Notes under the pieces: generated by a model
What the model saw: only the letters and a program-made list of their open reading frames with translations
The model's database searches: none
What the model was told of the DNA's origin: nothing
Program-made: the position numbers and the translations under genes
From: Arthrobacter sp. SPG23
GTDB taxonomy: Bacteria; Actinomycetota; Actinomycetes; Actinomycetales; Micrococcaceae
Length of the DNA stretch: 64,000 nucleotides
Direction: 5' to 3'
NCBI RefSeq assembly: GCF_000876655.1
Contig: NZ_JYCN01000026.1
Span: 368,819-432,818 of the forward strand
In this document: piece after piece, positions 35,168-43,580 of the stretch
How positions within the stretch are numbered: position 1 is the first letter of the stretch
How the letters are laid out: every line of letters starts with the position of its first letter

Positions 35168-35583
35168 GTGCCGGACCGACGCACGTCCAGAAAAGGCAAT
35201 CCCAGGGAACCCACCCCCGGGATTCGCGGACGGGCCACACCAGGATCACGTCCAGGGCGCTTACGCAGGCCGTTGAGGCTGTCGCCGCGCAGGCGTTCGG
35301 ACTTCCGGCAGGCACTGTCAAGGCAAAGCTGCGGGACGACGGCGGGCTGCTCGCCATCACGGTGGCGGTGCCGCTGGCTGCGCCTCCCCTCCTGGACCTG
35401 GCGGCGGCGGACCCTGCCGCGGAGGGACGTGCTGAGCCTGTCATGCCCACCGTGTTTGAACAGTCGGACATGGCCAGGGCAGCCATCATCAAGCACACCA
35501 GTGCGGTCACCGGAACCACAGTCAGCCGCGTGGACATCCGGCTGACGGATTGCCACCGGTCCGGCGGAAAGGCGCTGCCATGA
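35164..35583 (+). CDS. Divergent Asp23/Gls24-like protein
   Basis: 139 residues, GTG start overlapping the previous stop. The first about 30 residues look unstructured. The rest repeats the Asp23 pattern: a helix (ALTQAVEAVAAQAFGLPAG), a strand (LAITVAVPL), a helix (DMARAAIIKHTSAVTG) and a strand (VSRVDIRLTD). Similarity is by pattern and context only. Confidence 0.6.
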   Translation: MSAGPTHVQKRQSQGTHPRDSRTGHTRITSRALTQAVEAVAAQAFGLPAGTVKAKLRDDGGLLAITVAVPLAAPPLLDLAAADPAAEGRAEPVMPTVFEQSDMARAAIIKHTSAVTGTTVSRVDIRLTDCHRSGGKALP

Positions 35584-36161
35584 GCGGAAAACTCCACATC
35601 AGCCGGACGGTCCGGCGGGAACTACATTCCTCGCGCGCAGCCGCTTCCGCAGCCACGGCAACCGCTGCCGCCGGGCTCCTGCTGTGGCTGGCACTCGAAA
35701 CCGCACTGTCCGCGGCGGGGCAGCAGCCCCTCATCGTACGGCCGCTGGATGCGGGAAGATGGCTCGCTGGCACCGCGGACTCCGCGGCCCCGTCCCTGCT
35801 GACTGCCGCCGGCGCCGGACTCGGCCTTGCCGGACTGCTGTTCCTGGTGCTTGCCGTCGCACCCGGACGGCGGCCGCGTCACGCGCTTGGCAGCGCCCGG
35901 GCAGCCATCGTCGCGGACCACGAAGTCATCGCCGCGGCGATATCCCGGGCCGCGCGCCGGCAAGCGGGCGTCGCACCGGGCCAGGTCTCCACCACCGTCG
36001 GCACCCGGACCGTGAACGTCACCGTCCACCCGACGTCGGGCATTCCGGTCGACGCTGACGCCGTCAAAGCGGCGGTCGACGTCGAACTCGGCACGTACGC
36101 GCTGCCCCGCCGGATGCGGAGCAGCATCCGAGTCTCCACCAAGGGGGTGGTCGGCCAATGA
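35580..36161 (+). CDS. DUF6286-type membrane protein with Asp23-like C-terminal domain
   Basis: 193 residues with two membrane segments (about 25-50 and 72-98). A soluble C-terminal domain follows (EVIAAAISRAARRQAGVAPGQVSTTVGTRTVNVTVHP), resembling the alpha-beta pattern of Asp23 domains. ATGA overlap with the gene before. It is probably a membrane-anchored partner of the Asp23 proteins. Confidence 0.65.
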   Translation: MSGKLHISRTVRRELHSSRAAASAATATAAAGLLLWLALETALSAAGQQPLIVRPLDAGRWLAGTADSAAPSLLTAAGAGLGLAGLLFLVLAVAPGRRPRHALGSARAAIVADHEVIAAAISRAARRQAGVAPGQVSTTVGTRTVNVTVHPTSGIPVDADAVKAAVDVELGTYALPRRMRSSIRVSTKGVVGQ

Positions 36162-36775
36162 GCGGAACCCACCGCGGCCTGAACCGCTTCCTCCTCGCGC
36201 TGACCGGACTGATGCTGCTCGCGGCCGGTGCCCTCGCCGTCGCCGCCGGGACACTTCCCGGAGTTGCCGCGCACTGGGCTGCGACCGGGCGGGACGCCTG
36301 GGGCCGGACCCGCGATCTCCTGGCGGCCGCCCCGCTGCCGGACGGCACCGCCAGCTGGTGGACGGTTGCCGCCGTCGGCGTCCTGCTGCTGGGGGCGGCA
36401 CTGATGTTCGGCTGGCTCGCCTCCCAAGGCGGCGGCCGCACGAATGTTGTAGGGGAAACGCCCGACGCCGGCCAGGGAACCACCACCGTGGAAACAGGCC
36501 TGGTATCCAGGCTGGTCGCCGAAGCCTTGGCGGGCAACCGCCTGGTGCTGGCCGCGTCCGTCACCGCGTGGCGGGTGCGGGGCGCCGCCAGGAAGCAACC
36601 CGCGGTACGAATCAGCATCCAGGCCCGCCAGGGCGCCTGTCCGCGGGAGCTCGCGGACACCGTCGAACAGCTCGTCGCCGGGCTGGACCGGCTGCTGGGC
36701 CATCCATTTCCCGTCCTGGTTCGAATCACCGCCGGGACCAGGACGCGCCTGGCCCGGCCCGACCGCGCCCGCTGA
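36158..36775 (+). CDS. AmaP-like membrane anchor protein
   Basis: 205 residues: two N-terminal membrane helices separated by about 50 residues (LLALTGLMLLAAGALAVAAG and WTVAAVGVLLLGAALMFGWLA), then a soluble domain. This is the layout of AmaP, the Asp23 membrane anchor of Firmicutes. Overlaps the preceding stop by 4 bp. Assignment rests on topology and operon position. Confidence 0.65.
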   Translation: MSGTHRGLNRFLLALTGLMLLAAGALAVAAGTLPGVAAHWAATGRDAWGRTRDLLAAAPLPDGTASWWTVAAVGVLLLGAALMFGWLASQGGGRTNVVGETPDAGQGTTTVETGLVSRLVAEALAGNRLVLAASVTAWRVRGAARKQPAVRISIQARQGACPRELADTVEQLVAGLDRLLGHPFPVLVRITAGTRTRLARPDRAR

Positions 36776-36855
36776 CAGCCACACCCGTACCACCACTTGA
36801 ACCGAAGATCACCCGGAACCGGGAACACACCGGAACCATCACGAAAGGACATCCC

Positions 36856-37086
36856 ATGGGATTCGAAGACAAAGGCCGCAACACCGTCATCAACCACCTC
36901 GGCGGTGCCAAGGAGCAGGCCGGCCGGCTGACCGGCAACGAGGAGCTGCGGCGCGAAGGCCAGGCGGACCAGGCCCGGGCGAAGCTCGGCGAGGCCGCCG
37001 AAGCCGCCAAGGACGCAGCAGCCGACATCGGCGGGAGCATCAAGGCAGCGGCACAGCAGCTCAAGGACGGCCTCGGCAAAGGCTGA
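36856..37086 (+). CDS. CsbD-family stress protein
   Basis: 76 residues, hydrophilic and helical. It carries the CsbD-like segment HLGGAKEQAGRLTGNEELRREGQADQ near the N-terminus, then a lysine/alanine-rich amphipathic stretch. CsbD proteins accumulate in general stress; their molecular role is unknown. ATG with AAAGGA 6 bp upstream. Confidence 0.85.
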   Translation: MGFEDKGRNTVINHLGGAKEQAGRLTGNEELRREGQADQARAKLGEAAEAAKDAAADIGGSIKAAAQQLKDGLGKG

Positions 37087-37159
37087 GCGAAACGGCCAAA
37101 CCCCTGGTGAGAGCCACCCCGCCCAAAACCCGCCGCGCCGGAGAGGAAAGCAGAATCAA

Positions 37160-37741
37160 TTGGACGGTCCAACATCCGTGCCGCATGGCCTGGAACTCGT
37201 TCCGGACGCCATCCTTGCCGGACGCGCATCTGACGGGGACACCGCCGCTTTTGAAGCCCTGGCCCGCCGGTACGGGCCCCAGATGCGGGCATGCGCCCGC
37301 CGGATCACCGGGTCATACGCGGACGCCGATGACGTGGTCCAGGAGTCGCTGATGCAGGCGTGGAAGCAGCTGGACACGCTGCGGGACAACGGAGCGGTGA
37401 AAGGCTGGCTGCTGCGGATCACGGGCAGCCGCAGCATCGACCATCTGCGGAGGCGGAAGGTCCACCCGGAGCTGGACGCGGAACATGAAGCCGCGGCCGA
37501 TGGCGCACGCAACCACAACAATCCCGAATCGGCGGCAGTCAACGGATCACGGGTGGCCGCCCTGAAGGCAGCACTGGCCCGGCTCCCGGAAGAGCAGCGC
37601 CGCTGCTGGGTCCTGAAGGAGTTCGGCGACCAGAGCTATGAGGAGATTGCGTCGGCCTTGAACATCAGTTCAGACAGCGTCCGTGGCCGGCTGGCGCGGG
37701 CGCGGGTCACGCTGGCCCGCGAAATGGAGGAGTGGCGATGA
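37160..37741 (+). CDS. ECF-type RNA polymerase sigma factor
   Basis: 193 residues with sigma region 2 (FEALARRYGPQMRACARRITGSYADADDVVQESLMQAW) and region 4 (ALARLPEEQRRCWVLKEFGDQSYEEIASALNISSDSVRGRLARAR). The start is a TTG with GAGGAAAG about 10 bp upstream; other starts are possible. The stop overlaps the next gene, a zinc-finger protein, as expected for a sigma/anti-sigma pair. It presumably drives the envelope-stress genes around it. Confidence 0.9.
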   Translation: MDGPTSVPHGLELVPDAILAGRASDGDTAAFEALARRYGPQMRACARRITGSYADADDVVQESLMQAWKQLDTLRDNGAVKGWLLRITGSRSIDHLRRRKVHPELDAEHEAAADGARNHNNPESAAVNGSRVAALKAALARLPEEQRRCWVLKEFGDQSYEEIASALNISSDSVRGRLARARVTLAREMEEWR

Positions 37742-38343
37742 GCATCCCGGACAGGAACCTCGAATGCGGGCACAGCCTCGAAGAGCTCAGCACCTACCTG
37801 GACACCGGTGACATCCCCGATCCCCACCACCTGGCGGAATGCCCGGACTGCCAGGCGGCACTCGCCTCCCTTCGCAACCTCAAAGTCCTGGGCACCGAAT
37901 TCCTCGGCGAGGAAATCGCGGCTGCGGGCAAGGGGACGGACGACTGGATGCAGGCGATCCTGGACAACCTGCGCCTTGAGGTGCGTCCCGGCCGCACCAT
38001 TCCGCTGCGGCCGGAGCACCCCGGGGACACCCTGTCCGAAACAGAGGGCGCCATTACGGCGCTGGTCCGCGCAGTGGGAGACTCGATCCCAGGGATTGCC
38101 GTGGGCAAGTGCCGGCTCCGCGGGGATGTCACAGTTCCCGGCGCTCCGGTGACAGTGGAGGTCCAGCTGGCTGTGCTCTACGGCCACCCCATGCTCGGAC
38201 GGGCCGACGAACTGCGTGAACACCTCGCCGCCGCACTCGCCCGCCACACGGAACTGAACGTCGCGGCGATCGACCTGGCGGTTTCTGACGTCCTGCAGCC
38301 GCGTCCGGCCACGCCGCCCACCCCGGAGGAGCCCCAGCCATGA
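37738..38343 (+). CDS. Zinc-finger anti-sigma-like protein fused to an Asp23-like domain
   Basis: 201 residues, ATGA overlap with the sigma gene and GGAGG 6 bp upstream. The N-terminus has an anti-sigma zinc motif (CGHSLEELSTYLDTGDIPDPHHLAECPDCQAAL). No membrane segment follows. The C-terminal half has an Asp23-like layout (ITALVRAVGDSIPGIAVGKCRLRGDV; VTVEVQLAVLYG; ADELREHLAAALARHTELNVAAIDLAVSDV). The fusion would tie sigma control directly to Asp23-type structures. Confidence 0.75.
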   Translation: MSIPDRNLECGHSLEELSTYLDTGDIPDPHHLAECPDCQAALASLRNLKVLGTEFLGEEIAAAGKGTDDWMQAILDNLRLEVRPGRTIPLRPEHPGDTLSETEGAITALVRAVGDSIPGIAVGKCRLRGDVTVPGAPVTVEVQLAVLYGHPMLGRADELREHLAAALARHTELNVAAIDLAVSDVLQPRPATPPTPEEPQP

Positions 38344-38684
38344 ACCAGCCCCTGCCCGCGGCCGACGAACTCTATGAGGTCATCCGTTCCGTGGACGGCG
38401 TCACCGCCGTGTATCCTGCCCGCCCGGCGTGGCAGAACATCGCCGGTGCAGCGCTGAGCGCAGTTACCGGCGTCCAGCTCCCGCCCGTCCTGGTCCTGCC
38501 AGGCGCGGAGGCGCCCGGCACGACGGCGGAGGTCAGGACCCGGATCGGCGTCAGCTCCGCGCACCGGGCTCCGGACGTCTGCCGGGACGTGGCGGCAGCC
38601 GTCCGCCGGCACCTCGATCCGCTGACCGTCACCGTGAACGTGCAGGTCGCCGCAATCTCCGGTCCCCTGCCGCTGCCCCGGTAG
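38340..38684 (+). CDS. Small Asp23-operon protein of unknown function
   Basis: 114 residues, 4-bp overlap with the preceding gene. The pattern EVIRSVDGVTAVYPARPAWQNI followed by RTRIGVSS and a helix then strand (VCRDVAAAVRRHLDPLTVTVNVQVAAI) resembles a shortened Asp23 fold. Last gene of the operon. Confidence 0.6.
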   Translation: MNQPLPAADELYEVIRSVDGVTAVYPARPAWQNIAGAALSAVTGVQLPPVLVLPGAEAPGTTAEVRTRIGVSSAHRAPDVCRDVAAAVRRHLDPLTVTVNVQVAAISGPLPLPR

Positions 38685-39115
38685 CCGTTCCCCCGCAGCC
38701 GACGCCTCCCCATCAGTGTTACGCCCAACAACGGACTACAGTTGATGCCTTGAGACTCGACGTTTGTCGAGCCTCAAGCGCCACGGACTGCGGCCTTTCC
38801 GCGTCCCCGGGAGACGACGACAGGGAGGCCCCGCCGTTGCCGGACAGCCCGCCACCGCGCCGGGGCACGCCCTTTCCCACCGCGTGGGCCGTCGGCCGGC
38901 CGGAGCTTCCCGCCCCGAAAGCCCGGGCTCCCGCCCCGCAGCGCCGGCCGCACCCATGCGCCGGAGGGCCTTCCAGCCGGCCCTAGTCTTAATTCGCACC
39001 CCAACTGTTACCTACGTCACACCTGTGGCGGCTCCGTGCGGACGGCGGCACAGCACCCTGCCCCAGGGCAGTCCGCCTGCGACGCAGTCCATCTGAGACA
39101 AGGAAAGAAGCACTG
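38685..39115. other. 431-bp non-coding interval before the cycA-like gene
   Basis: No convincing gene is seen; short frames here lack ribosome sites and typical codon use. It holds the strong hairpin at 38749-38778, a CTGCCC/GGGCAG palindrome near 39058, and the AAGGAAAG ribosome site of the permease. It may contain the operon terminator followed by a long 5' leader. Confidence 0.6.
38749..38778. terminator. 12-bp hairpin after the Asp23 operon
   Basis: CTTGAG-A-CTCGAC, a GTTT loop, GTCGAG-C-CTCAAG: a nearly perfect hairpin with one A/C mismatch, 65 bp past the last stop. No T-run follows. A terminator without U-tract is most likely; a protein-binding site is possible. Confidence 0.55.
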
Positions 39116-40606
39116 ATGTCTGAACGCACCACCACGGTTGCCAGGAACACTGCAACAGAACCCGCCAGCGGAGGCCACAGCAAGGAACCGCACCTCGCCC
39201 GGGCATTGGGCAACCGCCACATCCAGCTCCTGGCCATTGGCGGCGCCATCGGCACCGGACTGTTCATGGGCTCCGGCAAAACCATCTCCCTGGCCGGCCC
39301 GTCCGTCATCTTCGTCTACATGATCATCGGCTCCATGCTGTTCTTCGTGATGCGCGCCATGGGCGAAATCCTGCTCTCCAACCTGAATTACAAGTCCTTC
39401 AGCGACTTCGCCGGAGACCTGCTGGGCCCGTGGGCCGGGTTCTTCACCGGCTGGTCCTACTGGTTCTTCTGGGTTGTCACCGGAGTGGCGGACATCGTGG
39501 CAATTGCCGGCTATGTGGACAAGCTGGCACCCGGCACGCCGTTGTGGATCCCCGCGCTCATCACCCCGGTGGTGCTGATCCTGCTGAACCTTCCCACGGT
39601 CAAGGCCTTCGGTGAAGCCGAATTCTGGTTCGCGATCATCAAGGTGGTTGCCATCCTGGCGCTGATCGGCACGGGCATCGTGATGATCGCCACGAACTTC
39701 ACCTCCCCCAACGGCGCTGTGGCAAGCCTCGCCAACATCTGGAACGACGGCGGCATGTTCCCGCACGGCATGTTCGGTTTCATCCTCGGCTTCCAGATCG
39801 CCATCTTCGCCTTCGCCGGCATTGAACTGGTGGGCACGGCGGCAGCTGAAACCAAGGACCCGGAGAAGAACCTTCCGCGGGCCATCAACTCCATCCCCAT
39901 CCGTGTCCTGCTCTTCTACGTGGGCGCCCTGGTGGTCATCATGGCGGTCAACCCGTGGCGGACCATCGACGCCGCCAGCAGCCCGTTCATCGGCATGTTC
40001 ACCCTGGCCGGCCTGGGCATCGCGGCCGTGGTCATCAACCTGGTGGTCCTCACCTCGGCGGCTTCCAGTGCCAACTCCGGCATCTACTCCACCTCGCGCA
40101 TGGTCTACGGCCTGGCCCAGGACGGCAACGCCCCGAAGGCCTTCGGCAAGCTGAGCATCCGCAAGGTTCCGCAGAACGCCCTGCTGTTCTCCTGCATCTT
40201 CCTGCTCGCCGGCCTGGTGCTGCTCTACTCGGGTGACTCCGTCATCGGTGCGTTCACGGTGGTCACCTCGGTTGCCTCCGTGCTGACCATGTTCGTCTGG
40301 TCCATGATCCTGGTCAGCTACATCATGTTCCGCCGCCGCCGGCCCGAACTCCACGCCGCCTCCGCCTTCAAGATGCCCGGCGGCGCCTTCATGCCGTACG
40401 TGGTGCTGGCGTTCTTTGTGTTCATGCTCGTGGCCCTTGCCCAGGCTGAGGACACCCGGCTTGCCCTGGTGGTGGCTCCCCTGTGGTTCCTGATCCTGGG
40501 CGCCGCCTGGTACTTCAACCGCAAGACGCCGCTCCAGCAGGCCCGGATCGTGGAGTGGCAGGCCGAGTCGGATTCGGACAAGGCAAAAGTCAACGCCCTG
40601 AGCTAA
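39116..40606 (+). CDS. cycA: Amino acid permease, D-serine/D-alanine/glycine type
   Basis: 496-residue APC-family transporter with 12 predicted membrane segments. Family blocks: HIQLLAIGGAIGTGLFMGSGKTISLAGPS in helix 1, YWFFWVVTGVADIVAIAGYV, and FAFAGIELVGTAAAETKDPEKNLPRAINSIP in helix 6. This set is typical of CycA-like permeases importing D-alanine, D-serine or glycine. ATG with AAGGAAAG 8 bp upstream. The 3' end overlaps the convergent MFS gene by 4 bp. Confidence 0.85.
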   Translation: MSERTTTVARNTATEPASGGHSKEPHLARALGNRHIQLLAIGGAIGTGLFMGSGKTISLAGPSVIFVYMIIGSMLFFVMRAMGEILLSNLNYKSFSDFAGDLLGPWAGFFTGWSYWFFWVVTGVADIVAIAGYVDKLAPGTPLWIPALITPVVLILLNLPTVKAFGEAEFWFAIIKVVAILALIGTGIVMIATNFTSPNGAVASLANIWNDGGMFPHGMFGFILGFQIAIFAFAGIELVGTAAAETKDPEKNLPRAINSIPIRVLLFYVGALVVIMAVNPWRTIDAASSPFIGMFTLAGLGIAAVVINLVVLTSAASSANSGIYSTSRMVYGLAQDGNAPKAFGKLSIRKVPQNALLFSCIFLLAGLVLLYSGDSVIGAFTVVTSVASVLTMFVWSMILVSYIMFRRRRPELHAASAFKMPGGAFMPYVVLAFFVFMLVALAQAEDTRLALVVAPLWFLILGAAWYFNRKTPLQQARIVEWQAESDSDKAKVNALS

Positions 40607-42072
40607 GACGCCTTACGCGCCGCAACCCGCGGCGAAACAACCACAGCGACGACGGCGATGGCGGCCGTGAGGGCGAAGACTCCTGCGAAGGAGGCGCCCG
40701 ACACCCCGCCCGCCGTCGTCGTTGCCGTGTTCGCTGCCGACAACGCACCGAACACGATCCCGGTGGCGGCCAGGGCCAAAGCTCCGCCGAGGGAGTCAGC
40801 AATGGACATGGCCGAGCTGTTGAACCCCTCAGTGTCCGGCGTGGACATGGCCAGGGTCATGACGCTCAGGCGCGGATACATCAGTCCCATGCCGCCGCCG
40901 GCGGAAATCCAGCCGGCAATCGCGACGGCGGCCGGCCAGCCCAGGAGCGTGGTCACCAGGGCAAGGACGACGGCGCCGAGCACCATCGCTGACCCGATCT
41001 TCATAGCGCGGACGTTGCTGAGCCTGCCGCCCATCCGGCCTTGGACGGCAGAGGCGCCGGCCCACGCCAGTGCGCCGCCGGTGAGGGTCAGGCCGGCGAA
41101 CGTCGGGGAAAAGGAATACTGTTCCACCAGCAGGTACGGAAGGTAGACCTCCGCTCCGAAGAACGCGGCCGAGACGAGGCCGCGGGCCAGGATGACGCTC
41201 GGCAGCCCCCGCCGGGCAAGCAGGGTGCCGCGGGGCACCAGCGGGCGTACCGCCACCAGTGCAATCACGACGGCGGCCGCCGCCGCCAGGAAAGCTCCGG
41301 CCCCCGGGACCTGCGCCGACAGGTTCAGGCCCAAAACGGCCAACGCCGCCAGGGCGGCCCACGCGAGCCGGCTGTAGGGCCACCGCTGCGGGCCTCTGGC
41401 TCCCTCCGGTGTGCCGGCTTCGGCAGGGGTGGCATGCGCAGGGTCATGGTGCAGCCTGCGCAGCGCGGGAACAATCATCAGGAGCGCCGGCACCACCAGT
41501 CCCACCACGCCAAGGAACACCCAGTGCCAGCTTGCCGCCTGGGCCACGATTCCGGCCGCGAAGGGGCCCACCAGGGACGGAACCACCCAGGCCGCGGAGA
41601 AGGCGGCGAAAATCTTCGGGTGCAGCGCCGGCGGGTATACCCGCGCCACCACAACGTACAGGGCCACGGTCATGGCTCCGCCGCCCAGGCCCTGCACCAG
41701 CCGTCCGCCCACCAGGGCAGGCATCCTTCCTGCCGTTCCGGCGATCAGCAGCCCCAGCACGAACAGGGCCACCGAGGCGTACAGCGGACCCACCGGTCCA
41801 CGGCGGTCGGACCAGTTACCGGCCGCCACCATGCCGATCACACCGGCGGCGAGGGGCCCGGCGAAGGCCAGGGCGTACAAGGCGGCGCCGTCCAGCTCGC
41901 GGCTGACCAGCGGCATGATGGTGGTCACGGCCAGGGACTCGAAGGCAGCCAGGAACACCAGGGCGCACGCGCCGGCCGTTACCAGCAGGTAGTGGCGGTG
42001 GAGGATGCCGGCCGTCTCGGGGGCGGCGGCAGGGGCGCTTCGTTGCACGGCGGGAGCCTGATCAGTCGTCAT
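40603..42072 (-). CDS. MFS drug-efflux-type transporter
   Basis: 489 residues, about 14 membrane segments. LAAFESLAVTTIMPLVSREL in helix 1, motif A-like GNWSDRRGPVGPLYA, and motif C-like AAWVVPSLVGPFAAGIVAQAASWHWVF indicate a drug/H+ antiporter. Substrate unknown. It lies downstream of the catabolic island's minus arm, separated by a hairpin. Confidence 0.82.
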   Translation of the reverse strand: MTTDQAPAVQRSAPAAAPETAGILHRHYLLVTAGACALVFLAAFESLAVTTIMPLVSRELDGAALYALAFAGPLAAGVIGMVAAGNWSDRRGPVGPLYASVALFVLGLLIAGTAGRMPALVGGRLVQGLGGGAMTVALYVVVARVYPPALHPKIFAAFSAAWVVPSLVGPFAAGIVAQAASWHWVFLGVVGLVVPALLMIVPALRRLHHDPAHATPAEAGTPEGARGPQRWPYSRLAWAALAALAVLGLNLSAQVPGAGAFLAAAAAVVIALVAVRPLVPRGTLLARRGLPSVILARGLVSAAFFGAEVYLPYLLVEQYSFSPTFAGLTLTGGALAWAGASAVQGRMGGRLSNVRAMKIGSAMVLGAVVLALVTTLLGWPAAVAIAGWISAGGGMGLMYPRLSVMTLAMSTPDTEGFNSSAMSIADSLGGALALAATGIVFGALSAANTATTTAGGVSGASFAGVFALTAAIAVVAVVVSPRVAARKAS

Positions 42073-42092
42073 GGATGGTGCCTGCCATTAAA

Positions 42093-42143
42093 CACCCCGG
42101 GCCGCGTTGTTCGGGGTCATCCTGAACAACACGCCCGGGGGTG
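42093..42143 (-). terminator. Long hairpin ending the catabolic minus-strand operon
   Basis: CACCCCGGGC...GCGTTGTTC pairs with GAACAA..CACGCCCGGGGGTG around an 11-nt loop, with small bulges. It lies about 55 bp past the stop of the aromatic-acid transporter gene. GTTTAA follows on the minus strand. Probably the terminator of the seven-gene operon. Confidence 0.6.
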
Positions 42144-42197
42144 CGTGCCGGCAATCCGGCCCGACGATCTTGTGCGTTACCTTTTGTCGCCCCGTCT

Positions 42198-43580
42198 TTA
42201 GGGGGCTGCTGCCACAGTGTCCCCGGAGACAGGTTCCGCGTTTCCGTAGTCCTGATCCTTTTGCACAGACGGCCGGCCACTTGACCTCGCGGCAAGTGGA
42301 ACGAACAGGAAGGCCAGGGCGGCGATGATGCCCGGGATCGCGAAGAACAGGAAGTTCATCTCCACCGGAAGTTTGAGGGTCAGGAGAATGCCTCCAAACG
42401 TCGGCCCGACGATGGCCCCCATCCGGCCGACGCCAGATGCCAGCCCGATCGCCGTCGAGCGCATGAAGGACGGATAGTACTGGGACACGAAGGAATACGA
42501 GATGTTCTGTGCTCCCATCGTGCAGGCGCCGGTGAGGGCCACGAGCAGCAGCAGGACCACCATGTTGTCGGCGAACCCGAGGAGGGTCAGCGAGACGGCG
42601 GAGATCACGAACATGGGGACGAGCACCCGCTTCACACCCCAGGTGTCCGCGAGCTTTCCGAGCAGCAGGGTGCCGACGATGGCCCCCACGTTAAGGACGA
42701 TCATGAACGTCAGGCTGGAACCCAGGGCATACCCTGCCTCCACCATCAGCTTGGGGAGCCAGATGGTCAGGCCGTTCACCATGAGAAGGCACATGAAGAA
42801 GGCAACCCAGATCATGAGCGTCCCGAGCGCGCGGCGGTTCTTGAACAGTGCACCCACCGGGCTGCCCGGTTCCTTCTCCTGGACTCCGGTGAACTCCGCC
42901 GACGGTCCCGGCGCCGCCGCGGGGTTGACCTTGGACAGAGCGGAGCTCAGGGCCGCGAACTGCTTCTTTTCCAGCAGTACCGCGGGGGAGTCGAGGAAAT
43001 ACTTCATCATGAACGGCAGGCAGAGCAGGGGAAGTACGGCAACCCAGTACACGCTCTGCCAGCCGAACGCCGGAAGCAGGAGCATCGCAACGAAGGCCGC
43101 CAGGATGCCGCCGACCGAGAAGAAGCACATCACGATCGCCACCAGGGTGTTGGCGCGGTTCTTCGGCGCGTAGTCGGTGAGCATCGCGATGACACAGGGC
43201 AGGATGCCGCCAATTCCGAGGCCGCCCAGGATGCGCAGGACCGAGAATTCGACCGGTCCCGGGGCGAATCCGCTCAGCGCTGTTGCGGCGCTGAAGAGAA
43301 TGATGCTGGCCGTGAGGACCTTCTTCCGGCCGAACCGGTCCGCCAGGATCCCGAACAGGATGGCGCCGACCATCATTCCGACGGGGCCGTAGCTGCCAAT
43401 GGCTCCCGCCTCGACGGGCCCCAGGGACCACTGTTTCATCAGGACCGGCAGCACCGATCCGTAGACCACCAGGTCGTACATGTCGAAGGTGATGATGAAG
43501 CAGGCCCAGAACAACATTCCGGCGTGGAAGCGGTTGAACCGCGCTCCGCCGATGAATTCCCTGATGTTGACCGTTGTCAT
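42198..43580 (-). CDS. MFS transporter, aromatic acid:H+ symporter family
   Basis: 460 residues, 12 membrane segments. FWACFIITFDMYDLVVYGSVLP in helix 1 has the conserved acidic residues (FDxYDL) of AAHS importers such as PcaK and BenK. Motif A is GILADRFGRKKV. It probably imports the substrate of the pathway, an aromatic or other carboxylate. Its ATG overlaps the CocE-like stop by 4 bp. Last gene of the operon. Confidence 0.87.
   Translation of the reverse strand: MTTVNIREFIGGARFNRFHAGMLFWACFIITFDMYDLVVYGSVLPVLMKQWSLGPVEAGAIGSYGPVGMMVGAILFGILADRFGRKKVLTASIILFSAATALSGFAPGPVEFSVLRILGGLGIGGILPCVIAMLTDYAPKNRANTLVAIVMCFFSVGGILAAFVAMLLLPAFGWQSVYWVAVLPLLCLPFMMKYFLDSPAVLLEKKQFAALSSALSKVNPAAAPGPSAEFTGVQEKEPGSPVGALFKNRRALGTLMIWVAFFMCLLMVNGLTIWLPKLMVEAGYALGSSLTFMIVLNVGAIVGTLLLGKLADTWGVKRVLVPMFVISAVSLTLLGFADNMVVLLLLVALTGACTMGAQNISYSFVSQYYPSFMRSTAIGLASGVGRMGAIVGPTFGGILLTLKLPVEMNFLFFAIPGIIAALAFLFVPLAARSSGRPSVQKDQDYGNAEPVSGDTVAAAP

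Noticed and set aside
38685..39115. Glycine riboswitch before the cycA-like gene
   Set aside because: The conserved glycine-aptamer blocks are not present; only generic GC-rich stems are seen.
39017..40354. 445-codon minus-strand frame opposite the cycA-like gene
   Set aside because: Shadow of the permease gene; the plus frame has the full APC-family pattern and a good ribosome site.
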